Shown piece after piece: positions 17,431-25,419 of a DNA stretch of 64,000 bases. Origin of the DNA: Alicyclobacillus suci (GTDB lineage: Bacteria; Bacillota; Bacilli; Alicyclobacillales; Alicyclobacillaceae); the NCBI RefSeq assembly GCF_017329615.1, contig NZ_JAFMTW010000013.1, positions 1 to 64,000 on the forward strand, in the 5' to 3' direction. Under the pieces are notes generated by a model. That model had not been told where the DNA came from, searched no databases, and saw nothing but the letters and a program-made list of their open reading frames with translations. The translations under genes were made by a program, and so were the position numbers. How positions within the stretch are numbered: the first letter of the stretch is position 1; every line of letters begins with the position of its first letter.

Positions 17431-18832
17431 GGCCGCCTGTCGCCGTGCCCGCCTGCTGCGAGTCCCGCGTACGCGGCACCCTGCCCACAATCGTCCACGG
17501 ATGCGCTGCGCGCGTCAATTCTTCCATCACGTCAGCCAACTGGCCGGCTTGAAATGGGCGAGTCAGCGCGACAGGTAGCGGCTGATTGCCAGATATCGGC
17601 CCGTACGTCCGAAAATGCGCAACCATATCCACCAATGCGTCTTCGACGTCCCGGACGTTCTGCGGTGAAACGACGACACCCGCTTGATAATGCTCAATCA
17701 AGCTCGACGCTTCCCCCTGGTGCAGCAACGCGAAGATTGGTCGGCGCGTGTACAGGTACTCGTACAACTTACCCGGGATATACATGCTCGCAGTCGAATC
17801 CTGGTCGCCAATGAGGAGCAGACAATGCGCGTTTGCCATTCGCCGGGCGACTGCGTCGTGACTCAAGTAACCTAACACGCGTACGACCTTGTCGAGATGC
17901 AGGCGTTCGACAAGGTCGCGATTCGATGCTTTGCCGGGATAGTCAAACACCCCCGCAAACTCAATGCGAATCTGATCCGGATGAATGCGGCCGGATCGGA
18001 TAGCTTGACTCACAGCCTTTAAGAACACCTCTGGAGAGCGCTTGGGGTAGAGAATGCCCGCGTATAACATCGTAAAGACCCCCGGTGAAGGCGCCGCCTG
18101 AATCGGCCCAAAATCAGCCGGATCTACCCCGTTGCGAATCACGGTCAGTTTATCAGAGAGATACGGATACTTTTGCGAAAACCGCAATGCAAAGCCATCT
18201 GTCACCGTGGTGATTGCGCTGGCATCACGCATCACCCACCGCTCCATTCTCCCTTCCAAACGTGCACGTCGGCCGCTGCCGTAAAAGTGCATGTTGTCCG
18301 TCCACGGATCGCGAAAGTCAGCAATCCACGGCACGCGCGTCCAGCGCTTGAGCAGCCATCCAGTAAGGTGCGCACTCACGGGAGAAGATGTCGTAAAAAT
18401 GCACGCGATGTTACGCTGGCGAATGAGATGCGTCCCAACGAGCGCCGCGCGCAGTGCCCATACGACTTGCTCATCAGGCATCAGCACCTTGTCCTTCAAC
18501 CGCTTTAACCAACGTTTGAGGCGGGAGGTTCGCCCGGTTGCCATCGTTGCGCCGTCGCTCGTCGTCGCGTGCGACGCCTGCGTGCGAGGCATCATCCGTC
18601 TCATCCACTTCGCAATCGGATCCCGCACCCGCACAACCTCGACATCATCTGGAATCTCAGCCATCAGCGCCTCGTCCATCGTGGCCGACACCGCTTCGCT
18701 GGTGGTGAGGACGATGGGCTTCCAACCATGATCCCCCAAGTACTTAGCGAATTTCAGCGCACGCTGCACACCAATCCCACCGATTGGCGGAAACAGATAG
18801 GCTACAATCAGAACCCGTTTCTCGCTGTCCAC
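17426..18832 (-). CDS. GT-B glycosyltransferase (family 4 type)
   Basis: A 468-residue cytosolic glycosyltransferase. N-terminal marks are YLFPPIGGIGVQRALKFAKYL and a WKPIVLTT strand; the C-terminal nucleotide-sugar domain has VIRNGVDPADF, LYAGILYPKRSPEVFLKA and PGKLYEYLYTRRPIFAL, the conserved E-x-x-x-x-x-x-P region of GT4 enzymes. GTG 18832 is the start because AGGAGGAGGG lies just upstream. It starts 16 bases after the nucleotide-sugar dehydrogenase stop, so the pair likely acts together in making a surface polysaccharide or glycolipid. Donor and acceptor are unknown. Confidence 0.85.
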   Translation of the reverse strand: MDSEKRVLIVAYLFPPIGGIGVQRALKFAKYLGDHGWKPIVLTTSEAVSATMDEALMAEIPDDVEVVRVRDPIAKWMRRMMPRTQASHATTSDGATMATGRTSRLKRWLKRLKDKVLMPDEQVVWALRAALVGTHLIRQRNIACIFTTSSPVSAHLTGWLLKRWTRVPWIADFRDPWTDNMHFYGSGRRARLEGRMERWVMRDASAITTVTDGFALRFSQKYPYLSDKLTVIRNGVDPADFGPIQAAPSPGVFTMLYAGILYPKRSPEVFLKAVSQAIRSGRIHPDQIRIEFAGVFDYPGKASNRDLVERLHLDKVVRVLGYLSHDAVARRMANAHCLLLIGDQDSTASMYIPGKLYEYLYTRRPIFALLHQGEASSLIEHYQAGVVVSPQNVRDVEDALVDMVAHFRTYGPISGNQPLPVALTRPFQAGQLADVMEELTRAAHPWTIVGRVPRTRDSQQAGTATGGQ

Positions 18833-18848
18833 CGCGCCCTCCTCCTGT

Positions 18849-20165
18849 CTAGGCCCGCTGTAAAATGGTCGTATGCGGTAGATGTAAGACGCGCGCTTCG
18901 AGGCGACCACGCGGATCAACCAGAATCACCGGCGCCGTCGGATTGACGAGCCCAAACAGCCGTCCCCAGTCGAGCTGGTCAAACGCTGGCTGCCAAGCAC
19001 CCACGACGATGGCGTCAGCCCCGCGGAGGCAGTCTTCAACGCTTGCGAATTGATACGGCAGTAAAGGTGCGACCGTCGGGTCATACGCGCGAACCACGGC
19101 GCCCAGCGACTGAAATGCTTTTGCACACGCGATAGCTGGGGACTGCCGAATATCGTTCGATCCGTCCTTCATCCCCAACCCGAGCACAACCACGACCGCG
19201 TCCTTCATGGACCGACCTCGGTCTGCGAGCGACTGCGCCACATCTCGCGCGATACGTTGCGGCGCACCTTCGTTGGTCTCCCGCGCCGTGCGAAACAGCG
19301 GCAAATCCACACCCGTCGTGTCATCGAGCGATGCCGAGAGATAGTGGTAGGCGTTCGGAATGCAATATCCACCCACGCCGACACTTGGCAACAACATCTG
19401 CACCCGCGGATGCGTATTGACCATTTGAATGAGTTCGAACAAGTTTACCCGATGTGCCTTGGCCACAGCCTGCAACTCCTGAACCATCGCCAAGTTGACA
19501 TCGCGCTGCGCATTCTCAATCACCTTCGACAATTGTGCAATGCGCAAATCGGTGATGTGAATCTGCCCATCGGTCAACTTTTGCAACGTCTGCGCCGCCA
19601 GCGCCGCACATTTGTCCGTCAACCCGCCAACGACGATATCGAGCGTTTGAAACTCCTCCATTGCGCGCCCTTCGGCGACACGCTCTGCGGCATACGCCAC
19701 ATGAAAGTCCACGCCCGCCACCATCCGACTGGTCTCCTCGAGAATCGGCACGTAGCGAGACTCGACCGTCCCCGGCACCACAGTGCTCCGAATGACGACG
19801 ACATCATGTGGCTTCAGCACTCGGCCAAGATTCTCCATAGCCATCCTGAGTGGCTCATCACTAAGCGCCTTCGTATCCGGATGGACAGGAACGCCGACCG
19901 TCACAAGATACGTCGTCGCCTCCCACGCAGCAACCGCCGTCCTGCTCGACACGATGAAATGGCCTGCAGCCAAATGCCGCTGTAAACGTTGCTGCAACGT
20001 CTCGCCCCGATAGTCTTCTTGGACGTCCGTCTCACCTGCCTCAATCCGCCTCACCTTGTCGGAATCCGTATCGATGCCAACCACCCGGAACCCGCGCTCA
20101 CACAAACACATAGACAGCGGTAGCCCGATATAACCCAATCCGATGACGCCAATGGATTCGCGCAT
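18849..20165 (-). CDS. Nucleotide-sugar dehydrogenase (UDP-Glc/UDP-ManNAc dehydrogenase family) with altered active-site Asp
   Basis: A 438-residue member of the family that oxidises a UDP-hexose twice to its uronic acid. The NAD site GVIGLGYIGLPLS, the central SKVIENAQRDVNLA (Lys214, Asn218) and the C-terminal domain (GLGMKDGSNDIRQSP) are all normal for the WecC branch. The catalytic Cys268 is present in GVGGYCIPNAYHYL, but the conserved Asp four residues on is Ala272. ATG 20165 is preferred over ATG 20171 for spacing from GGAGG. It is the first gene of a pair with a glycosyltransferase. Activity may be changed or reduced. Confidence 0.85.
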   Translation of the reverse strand: MRESIGVIGLGYIGLPLSMCLCERGFRVVGIDTDSDKVRRIEAGETDVQEDYRGETLQQRLQRHLAAGHFIVSSRTAVAAWEATTYLVTVGVPVHPDTKALSDEPLRMAMENLGRVLKPHDVVVIRSTVVPGTVESRYVPILEETSRMVAGVDFHVAYAAERVAEGRAMEEFQTLDIVVGGLTDKCAALAAQTLQKLTDGQIHITDLRIAQLSKVIENAQRDVNLAMVQELQAVAKAHRVNLFELIQMVNTHPRVQMLLPSVGVGGYCIPNAYHYLSASLDDTTGVDLPLFRTARETNEGAPQRIARDVAQSLADRGRSMKDAVVVVLGLGMKDGSNDIRQSPAIACAKAFQSLGAVVRAYDPTVAPLLPYQFASVEDCLRGADAIVVGAWQPAFDQLDWGRLFGLVNPTAPVILVDPRGRLEARVLHLPHTTILQRA

Positions 20166-20293
20166 TGCCATTCCTCCACAAAGTCTTCTTTACACATAGT
20201 GTAAGAAGTCAATGTAGAGGCGATATGAATTCCAGATTAAGTGTTCAAGAAGAATGTAAAGATTTGATTGGGAGAGGAGAAGGGCACGGGGAC

Positions 20294-20342
20294 GGCGGGC
20301 GGATCCGCTCCATCCCAGCCCTCCACGGGCCTTCCGCCCGCC
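20294..20342 (-). terminator. GC-rich inverted repeat after the aldo-keto reductase gene
   Basis: Perfect 10-bp arms GGCGGGCGGA and TCCGCCCGCC separated by 29 bases, just past the stop at 20353. No T-run; a likely transcript-end structure. Confidence 0.45.
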
Positions 20343-20352
20343 ACCTACCGCA

Positions 20353-21246
20353 TCAGGTCTGGCCTACCCAGTCGGGCTTCGCGACCTCGTGCCAGCGGTT
20401 GCGGATGGCATCATACTCAGTAGCATCCAGTGGGCCTTGGTTGGCGAGGTCGGCATTTTGTTGCCAGCGTCCCGGGTTCGTCGTGCCGACGATAGCCGTG
20501 GTGACGCCGGGTACTGACAGGGTGAACCGCAATGCGACGGACACGGCCTCTGTCGTCGGGCGCCGCGTGAAATCGTACTGGAGCGCCTTTAATCGTTGCC
20601 AATACGTCACATAGTAGGCGTTGTCGGGCGTCTCGGCATACTGCCACGCGACATTGGCAATCGGCCGCTTCGCGATAATGCCCATGCCCCGCGCTTGCGC
20701 TGCTGGCAGGATGCGGTCAATCACGGACTGATCTGCCACGTTGACGGACGTTTGCAGACTGTCAAATGCACCGCTTTCCACGGCGTACAAGGCGGCTTCG
20801 TTATCCCCGCTATAGCCAAGATAACGCACCTTGCCGGCATCGCGCGCTTGTTGCAACACCTCAATCACCACTCCCTGTTGAAGCGTTTCAAGACTGCAAC
20901 TATGGAGCTGAATCAGGTCAAGATAGTCTGTCTTGAGCCGCTTTAGGCTCCTATCAATACTATCGCGCAGCGTTTGCACATCCCAATCAGGCGTGGACAA
21001 TCCGCTTGCGTGGCCGCACTTACTAAACAGATAGAAATCGTTGCGGCGATGGGAAACGGCTTGTCCAATCAACTCTTCGCTACGGCCATAACACGCCGCC
21101 GTATCAATTAAGTTGAGTCCTGCGTCCAAAGCGCTGCCCAGAAGCGCGTCCACTTGGCGGGCATCGACCTGCTGACCAATCTCAGCGCCACCAAAACCTA
21201 ACGCGCTCACCTTCATATCGGTCTGACCAAAAGCGCGATACTCCAT
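20353..21246 (-). CDS. Aldo/keto reductase
   Basis: A 297-residue TIM-barrel oxidoreductase using NADPH. The tetrad of the family is visible: Asp and Tyr in NLIDTAACYGRSEELIG, Lys in FYLFSKCG, His in YLDLIQLHS. The start MEYRAFGQTDMKVSALGFGGAEIG is typical of AKRs near the L-fucose/D-threo-aldose dehydrogenase group. ATG 21246 has GGAG 9 bases upstream; ATG 21261 is an alternative. It is a single gene with a GC-rich hairpin at its end. Substrate unknown. Confidence 0.88.
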   Translation of the reverse strand: MEYRAFGQTDMKVSALGFGGAEIGQQVDARQVDALLGSALDAGLNLIDTAACYGRSEELIGQAVSHRRNDFYLFSKCGHASGLSTPDWDVQTLRDSIDRSLKRLKTDYLDLIQLHSCSLETLQQGVVIEVLQQARDAGKVRYLGYSGDNEAALYAVESGAFDSLQTSVNVADQSVIDRILPAAQARGMGIIAKRPIANVAWQYAETPDNAYYVTYWQRLKALQYDFTRRPTTEAVSVALRFTLSVPGVTTAIVGTTNPGRWQQNADLANQGPLDATEYDAIRNRWHEVAKPDWVGQT

Positions 21247-21433
21247 GCCTTCACACTCCATCCGAATGGATTCGATATTTCAATCATCTTCTATTATGCC
21301 AGCAGGCCGGAAGGAAACACCAGAGCCGAGGTCAAACTACTACCATAGAAGTCAAACTATATAGACGTCAAACGACATACACAAAATGAGCGAAACAAGG
21401 TAGAAAGACGATGTTTTGCAGCGGGAGGGGCAC

Positions 21434-21949
21434 ATGCGGCACAGATTAGATTGGCCTTTGCCTTATACACTTTGCATCATCCGACGGGATGACGAACTGC
21501 TCTTACTCAATCGCTTGAAATCCCCGAATATGGGCATTTGGAACGGGCTCGGCGGCAAGATTGAACCTGGTGAATCCCCCACACAAGCCGTGCAGCGGGA
21601 AGTCATGGAAGAAGCGCAACTCGAGTTTTCGCTGTCAGACTTTCACTACAGAGGCGTTGTCGCCTGGACGCTGTTCAATGGCGCACGAGGCGGTATGTAC
21701 CTCTACACGGTAAACCTTCCCGAGGGACACCGCTACAACACGCCAGTTGCCTGTAGTGAAGGCATCCTCGATTTCAAGCCACTCCGTTGGGTTCTTCACA
21801 AGGACAACCGTGGCGTCGCCGAATTACTGCCCGCGTTCTTACCGCATGCCCTGTCCGACGAACCACCGCTGATCCACCGCTTCGACTTCACCGCGGAGGT
21901 GGCACAGCGATTTCTGCATCGTCATGAGCCACTGTCCGACCCATGGTGA
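21434..21949 (+). CDS. NUDIX hydrolase (8-oxo-dGTP diphosphatase-like)
   Basis: A 171-residue pyrophosphohydrolase. The Nudix box GLGGKIEPGESPTQAVQREVMEEAQL fits G-x5-E-x7-R-E-U-x-E-E, with metal-binding Glu residues intact. The start LPYTLCIIRRDDELLLLNR is typical of MutT/YtkD-like enzymes that cleanse oxidised nucleotides. ATG 21434 lies 5 bases after GGGAGGGG. It is a monocistronic unit followed by a hairpin at 21969. The exact nucleotide cannot be inferred. Confidence 0.87.
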   Translation: MRHRLDWPLPYTLCIIRRDDELLLLNRLKSPNMGIWNGLGGKIEPGESPTQAVQREVMEEAQLEFSLSDFHYRGVVAWTLFNGARGGMYLYTVNLPEGHRYNTPVACSEGILDFKPLRWVLHKDNRGVAELLPAFLPHALSDEPPLIHRFDFTAEVAQRFLHRHEPLSDPW

Positions 21950-21968
21950 CGATGGCACGCAGGAGATA

Positions 21969-21990
21969 CCCGCATCCACATGGATGCGGG
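21969..21990 (+). terminator. Hairpin after the NUDIX gene
   Basis: Perfect 9-bp arms CCCGCATCC and GGATGCGGG with loop ACAT, 20 bases after the stop. No clear T-run follows. Confidence 0.55.
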
Positions 21991-22004
21991 CGTACCATCT
22001 GCAT

Positions 22005-22211
22005 TTATTGTGCCTGCCATGTATGACCACCATCGATAGTCTTGAGAAGTTTTGATTTCTGAAAGTCAGAGGACTGCACCAACGCCCCCGGATTTAGTTT
22101 CACTTTTGCAAATGGGGATAACTGTTCCTTTACTTGTTCCTCAACGTTCACCGATTTCACCTTTTCACACCCTTTCCGTTGCTGTTGGGGATTTTCACAA
22201 TGGTCATTCAA
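22005..22211 (-). pseudogene. Possible fragment of an Asp-box (BNR/YCF48-like) protein
   Basis: A 68-residue leftward frame ends in SKLLKTIDGGHTWQAQ, which matches the Asp-box S-x-D-x-G-x-x-W / T-x-DGG-x-TW seen in BNR-repeat and YCF48-like proteins. Only a single box is present, while such proteins carry many, and no ribosome site precedes the first start. I take it as either a small unknown protein or a leftover 3' end. The region 21991-22398 holds nothing else that I can support. Confidence 0.3.
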
Positions 22212-22398
22212 ATAGACGGAGAACCCGTTCCCTGGTTACAAACGCAAAAAATAAAGGATTCCCGCCGACCTCACCGGAATTGACGAACTTCGGTTGACAG
22301 ATTACCTATTTGTGACCTATCTGCCGCTAGATTTGAGAACATCAGGCAACATCCTCATAATAGGGAGGTAGATATCGGCTCAGAAGGTGGTTAGGATA

Positions 22399-22830
22399 AT
22401 GGGATTTGACTATTGTTTTGTGTGCGGGGATAAAAATCCCCATGGTTTAAACATCAAGTTTCACCAAGATGGTGACGCGGTACACGCGACATTTCACTGT
22501 GAGGAAAGACATATCGGGTGGCCGAATGTACAACATGGCGGCATCACCAGTTCGCTGCTCGATGAGGCCTCAGCGTACGTCCCGTTAAATATGGGACTCG
22601 TCACCGTGACGGCAGAATTGAATATCTCGTTCAAAGCGCCAGTCCAAGTGGGCGAAACGGTTCATATTGAGGCTCATCCATCAAAAGTGACCAAGCGGCT
22701 ACTCTACGTAGAAGCGCGTATGGTCAACTCCGAGGGAGAAGTAAAGGCGACGTCGAATGCCAAAATGATTGTCCTCTCACCTGAACAACAAGCGAAAATG
22801 GGCATTGAAGCGCCGATTGGCCGCGAATGA
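22399..22830 (+). CDS. PaaI-family hotdog thioesterase
   Basis: A 143-residue acyl-CoA thioesterase-like protein. It opens with MGFDYCFVCGDKNPHGLNIKF, the Cys-containing start common in this subgroup, and carries the active loop WPNVQHGGITSSLLDEASAY (HGG, with catalytic Asp/Glu in the following helix) and the VTAELNISFKAPVQVGE strand. ATG 22399 follows AAGGTGG by 8 bases; GTG 22387 would bury that site. It is followed by purU after 66 bases. Substrate unknown. Confidence 0.82.
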   Translation: MGFDYCFVCGDKNPHGLNIKFHQDGDAVHATFHCEERHIGWPNVQHGGITSSLLDEASAYVPLNMGLVTVTAELNISFKAPVQVGETVHIEAHPSKVTKRLLYVEARMVNSEGEVKATSNAKMIVLSPEQQAKMGIEAPIGRE

Positions 22831-22896
22831 CGATTGACCAAAGGAGCCAAGTTGGCTATCGTCTGATCTAATATAGATAGGTGTGGAGGAATCATC

Positions 22897-23760
22897 ATGC
22901 TCGAGGAGAACCGCGGACGCTTGCTTATCGCGTGTCCTGACCGACAAGGTATCGTCGCCGCCGTCGCACAATTTTTGTATGAACAAGGCGCCAATATCAC
23001 TGCATCCGACCAATATTCGACAGACGCTGCCGGCGGCACGCTATTTATGCGAATCGAGTTTCATCTGGACGGCCTCGAAGCCCGCGAACAATCTCTGTGC
23101 AACGCTTTTTCGGCCTTGGCAACAGAGTTTCACATGTCCTGGCAGTACGCGCCAGCGCGCCAGCGCAAACGGATGGCCATTTTCGTCTCCAAGGAACTCC
23201 ATTGCCTCCAAGAACTCCTGTGGGAGTGGCAAAGCGGGCAACTCAACACAGATATCGCACTGGTTATTAGCAACCACGACGATGCCCGAAATTTGGTCGA
23301 GTCCTTAGGCCTGCCATTCCACCACGTGCCCGTAAACGCAGAGAACAAGGCGGAAGCCGAAGCAATACAACTGGCGCTTTTACGCGACGCACAAATTGAT
23401 ATCGCAGTGTTGGCGCGTTATATGCAAATCCTGTCCCCGTCGTTTTTGGCACACTACCCAAATCGCATCATGAATATTCACCATTCTTTTCTGCCGGCCT
23501 TCATCGGGCGAAATCCCTATGGTCGCGCGTACAACCGCGGTGTGAAACTGATTGGCGCCACCGCGCATTACGTCACAGAAGACCTCGATGAAGGACCGAT
23601 TATCGAACAAGACGTCACCCGCGTAGACCATCGCTATGACGCTCACGCGCTGCGCATCGCCGGTCGCCAGGTCGAACGGGCTGTACTCGCCCGCGCGGTA
23701 AAGTGGCATCTCGAAGACAAAGTGATTGTGCACGAAAACAAGACAATTGTCTTTGCCTGA
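22897..23760 (+). CDS. purU: Formyltetrahydrofolate deformylase PurU
   Basis: A 287-residue enzyme that hydrolyses 10-formyl-THF to THF and formate, balancing one-carbon pools. It has an N-terminal ACT domain (LLIACPDRQGIVAAVAQFLYEQGANI, about 8-80) and a formyl-transferase domain with the triad region NIHHSFLP (Asn193, His195) and Asp231 in EDLDEGPIIEQ. Length and order are exactly those of the family. A GTGTGGAGGAAT ribosome site precedes the ATG. It is probably monocistronic, with a small unknown gene 69 bases on. Confidence 0.93.
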   Translation: MLEENRGRLLIACPDRQGIVAAVAQFLYEQGANITASDQYSTDAAGGTLFMRIEFHLDGLEAREQSLCNAFSALATEFHMSWQYAPARQRKRMAIFVSKELHCLQELLWEWQSGQLNTDIALVISNHDDARNLVESLGLPFHHVPVNAENKAEAEAIQLALLRDAQIDIAVLARYMQILSPSFLAHYPNRIMNIHHSFLPAFIGRNPYGRAYNRGVKLIGATAHYVTEDLDEGPIIEQDVTRVDHRYDAHALRIAGRQVERAVLARAVKWHLEDKVIVHENKTIVFA

Positions 23761-23829
23761 GGGGCATTCGCCCGTTCAGCCCTCCCTCTGTACTCATACG
23801 GTATAGAGAATGAAAGGAGGGAAAGCAAC

Positions 23830-24174
23830 ATGGCACACCATCCCTTGTACCCTGTTGCACGACGTTTGGTGGGCAGACACGTCCATGTATACCATATGAA
23901 CGGACGAATTTATCCTGGCTATTTGCAAAGCGTTACGCCAGACGGAATTTACCTGATTCGCACGGATGGCTACGCCGGTGTGTCCGCAAATGCCGACGAC
24001 ACTGACTTCAGCACGCTTGTTGGCGGGCAAAACAACACCAAAATGACACAAGTGTATGCACCTGCTGCCTTTTTCGGCTTCGGTGCGTTGACCGGATTGA
24101 CACTCGGTGCACTCGCTGCACGCCCTTACGGTTACGGCTATGGCTATGGCTACGGGTATCCATATTACTGGTAA
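23830..24174 (+). CDS. Small protein with Gly-Tyr repeat tail, unknown function
   Basis: A 114-residue protein after a strong GAAAGGAGGGAAA ribosome site. The N-terminal half (about 1-55) is basic and may form a small barrel (RLVGRHVHVYHMNGRIYPGYL, GIYLIRTDG). A hydrophobic stretch FFGFGALTGLTLGALAA (about 81-97) follows, then a tail of alternating Gly-Tyr ending YPYYW. Gly-Tyr tails and this size are common in spore coat and other spore-surface proteins of Bacillales, but I do not recognise the family. A hairpin closes the unit. Confidence 0.7.
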   Translation: MAHHPLYPVARRLVGRHVHVYHMNGRIYPGYLQSVTPDGIYLIRTDGYAGVSANADDTDFSTLVGGQNNTKMTQVYAPAAFFGFGALTGLTLGALAARPYGYGYGYGYGYPYYW

Positions 24175-24181
24175 AAGCAAG

Positions 24182-24204
24182 GGCGGTGGTGTCACGCCAC
24201 CGCC
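24182..24204 (+). terminator. Hairpin after the Gly-Tyr protein gene
   Basis: Perfect 8-bp arms GGCGGTGG and CCACCGCC with a 7-base loop, 7 bases after the stop; no T-run. Confidence 0.6.
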
Positions 24205-24320
24205 TGTAGTCTCGACACAAATAATTCGAATATTCAATCAAAAAGTTCGTGCATGAGAGACTCGATTGTGCTATCGTTGACAGCGACAAATGTCTCATTC
24301 ATAGCCGAGGAGGTCTTCGC

Positions 24321-24605
24321 ATGGACATTCACGTCGACGATTCCGCTACAAAGTGGCTAAAAGAAGAGTTCGGTCTCACGACTGGCGACGCAATTCGCAT
24401 TATGACAAGATACGGAGATTCCACCGTACAACCAGGATTCGCATTGACCTTGTCGGTTGAACGTCCGTCCGAGGTGGCATCGGCTGTCGAACTGGATGGG
24501 ATTCAAATTTTCATCAAAGAACAAGACGCCTGGTACTTTAACGGTGGCGACGTCTTCGTTCGGTACGACCCCCACACAGACGAACTCATGTTTGATGTCC
24601 AATGA
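24321..24605 (+). CDS. HesB/YneR-like small protein
   Basis: A 94-residue protein of the HesB-like (A-type scaffold related) fold, as in Bacillus YneR: MDIHVDDSATKWLKEEFGLTTGD at the start and IQIFIKEQDAWYFNGGDVFVRYD later. The conserved cysteines of true iron-sulfur A-type carriers are missing, which is usual for the YneR subgroup, so cluster binding is doubtful. ATG 24321 has GAGGAGGT 7 bases upstream; the longer frame from 24249 lacks a ribosome site. It is convergent with the siroheme genes. Role unknown. Confidence 0.7.
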   Translation: MDIHVDDSATKWLKEEFGLTTGDAIRIMTRYGDSTVQPGFALTLSVERPSEVASAVELDGIQIFIKEQDAWYFNGGDVFVRYDPHTDELMFDVQ

Positions 24606-24633
24606 ATGACGACTCGTACGACCACTCCAATGT

Positions 24634-24673
24634 GTAAATGTGGCGCGACACCTTCGCACTGCGCCACATTTAC
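24634..24673. terminator. Inverted repeat between convergent HesB-like and sirB genes
   Basis: Perfect 13-bp arms GTAAATGTGGCGC and GCGCCACATTTAC, loop of 14. The right arm contains the sirB stop. No T-run on either strand, but its place between converging genes suggests a shared 3'-end structure. Confidence 0.6.
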
Positions 24674-25419
24674 GTCAAATAGCCCCGTATCCGCTTTGCA
24701 ACACATGCCACAACAGCTGGGTGCAATCCAAGATGGCCCGCAATTCGAACGTTTATTTGTGTGTACCCTGTCTGCTCCTGCCAATCCTTCACGCGACGCG
24801 GCAGTGTATCCGTCAACCAACCACTAAACCACAAAAACGGTGCAAGGACAACCGTTTGATACCCCGCTTGTGCCATCTCCGTCAATGTATCTTCTAATTG
24901 CCGGCCCGTTCCAGCCAGGTATCCAACAAACGGTTCCTTCCCGAACACCTTTGCCAATTGATGCGCCACGCCAGCAAACGCCGCCTGTGCATTTTCATCC
25001 CGATTGCCACGTCCAAGCAAAAGCAAACCAACGGATTCATCCGTCAAACAAATCTTTGTTTCGCGAATCCGCTGAACCAGCGCCTCGAGAAGTAGGGGTT
25101 CTGTCCCATAAGCTTGTGACAGAGTCAGTTGAAGCGATGGATACATGTTCTGCGCAGCTTCTAATTGCTTTGGAATATCGTGCAACATATGCCCTGCAGA
25201 AAACAAAAAAAGCGGAATACACACAATCTGACGAACGCCCTCTGCCGTAAGAGAAGTGACGCCTGCGACAATATCGGGATCTTGCAATTCAAGAAACGCG
25301 TGTGCAGCGCGAACGGGTACGCCAACTCGTTCCTCGACCGCAGAAACAAACCGTCTGAACTCGTCAACGCCGTGCTGCCTCCGCGTCCCGTGGCCGATGA
25401 ACAATAAAGCTCTAGTCAC
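24670..25419 (-). CDS. sirB: Sirohydrochlorin chelatase SirB/CbiX-like
   Basis: A 249-residue class II chelatase that inserts Fe2+ into sirohydrochlorin, the last step of siroheme synthesis. Two similar halves are visible; the first has FIGHGTRRQ (metal-binding His10), CIPLFLFSAGHMLHDIP (second His) and the second half repeats VVLAPFLWFSGWLTDTLP without the His pair. The start is GTG 25419, which overlaps the TGA of the SUMT gene (GTGA), so the two are coupled. It is the last gene of the cysI - SUMT - sirB run, serving the CysI cofactor. Confidence 0.85.
   Translation of the reverse strand: MTRALLFIGHGTRRQHGVDEFRRFVSAVEERVGVPVRAAHAFLELQDPDIVAGVTSLTAEGVRQIVCIPLFLFSAGHMLHDIPKQLEAAQNMYPSLQLTLSQAYGTEPLLLEALVQRIRETKICLTDESVGLLLLGRGNRDENAQAAFAGVAHQLAKVFGKEPFVGYLAGTGRQLEDTLTEMAQAGYQTVVLAPFLWFSGWLTDTLPRRVKDWQEQTGYTQINVRIAGHLGLHPAVVACVAKRIRGYLT

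Noticed and set aside
19257-19985. 242-codon plus-strand frame opposite the nucleotide-sugar dehydrogenase
   Set aside because: Antisense shadow with atypical Arg/His-rich composition; the minus-strand protein has clear motifs.
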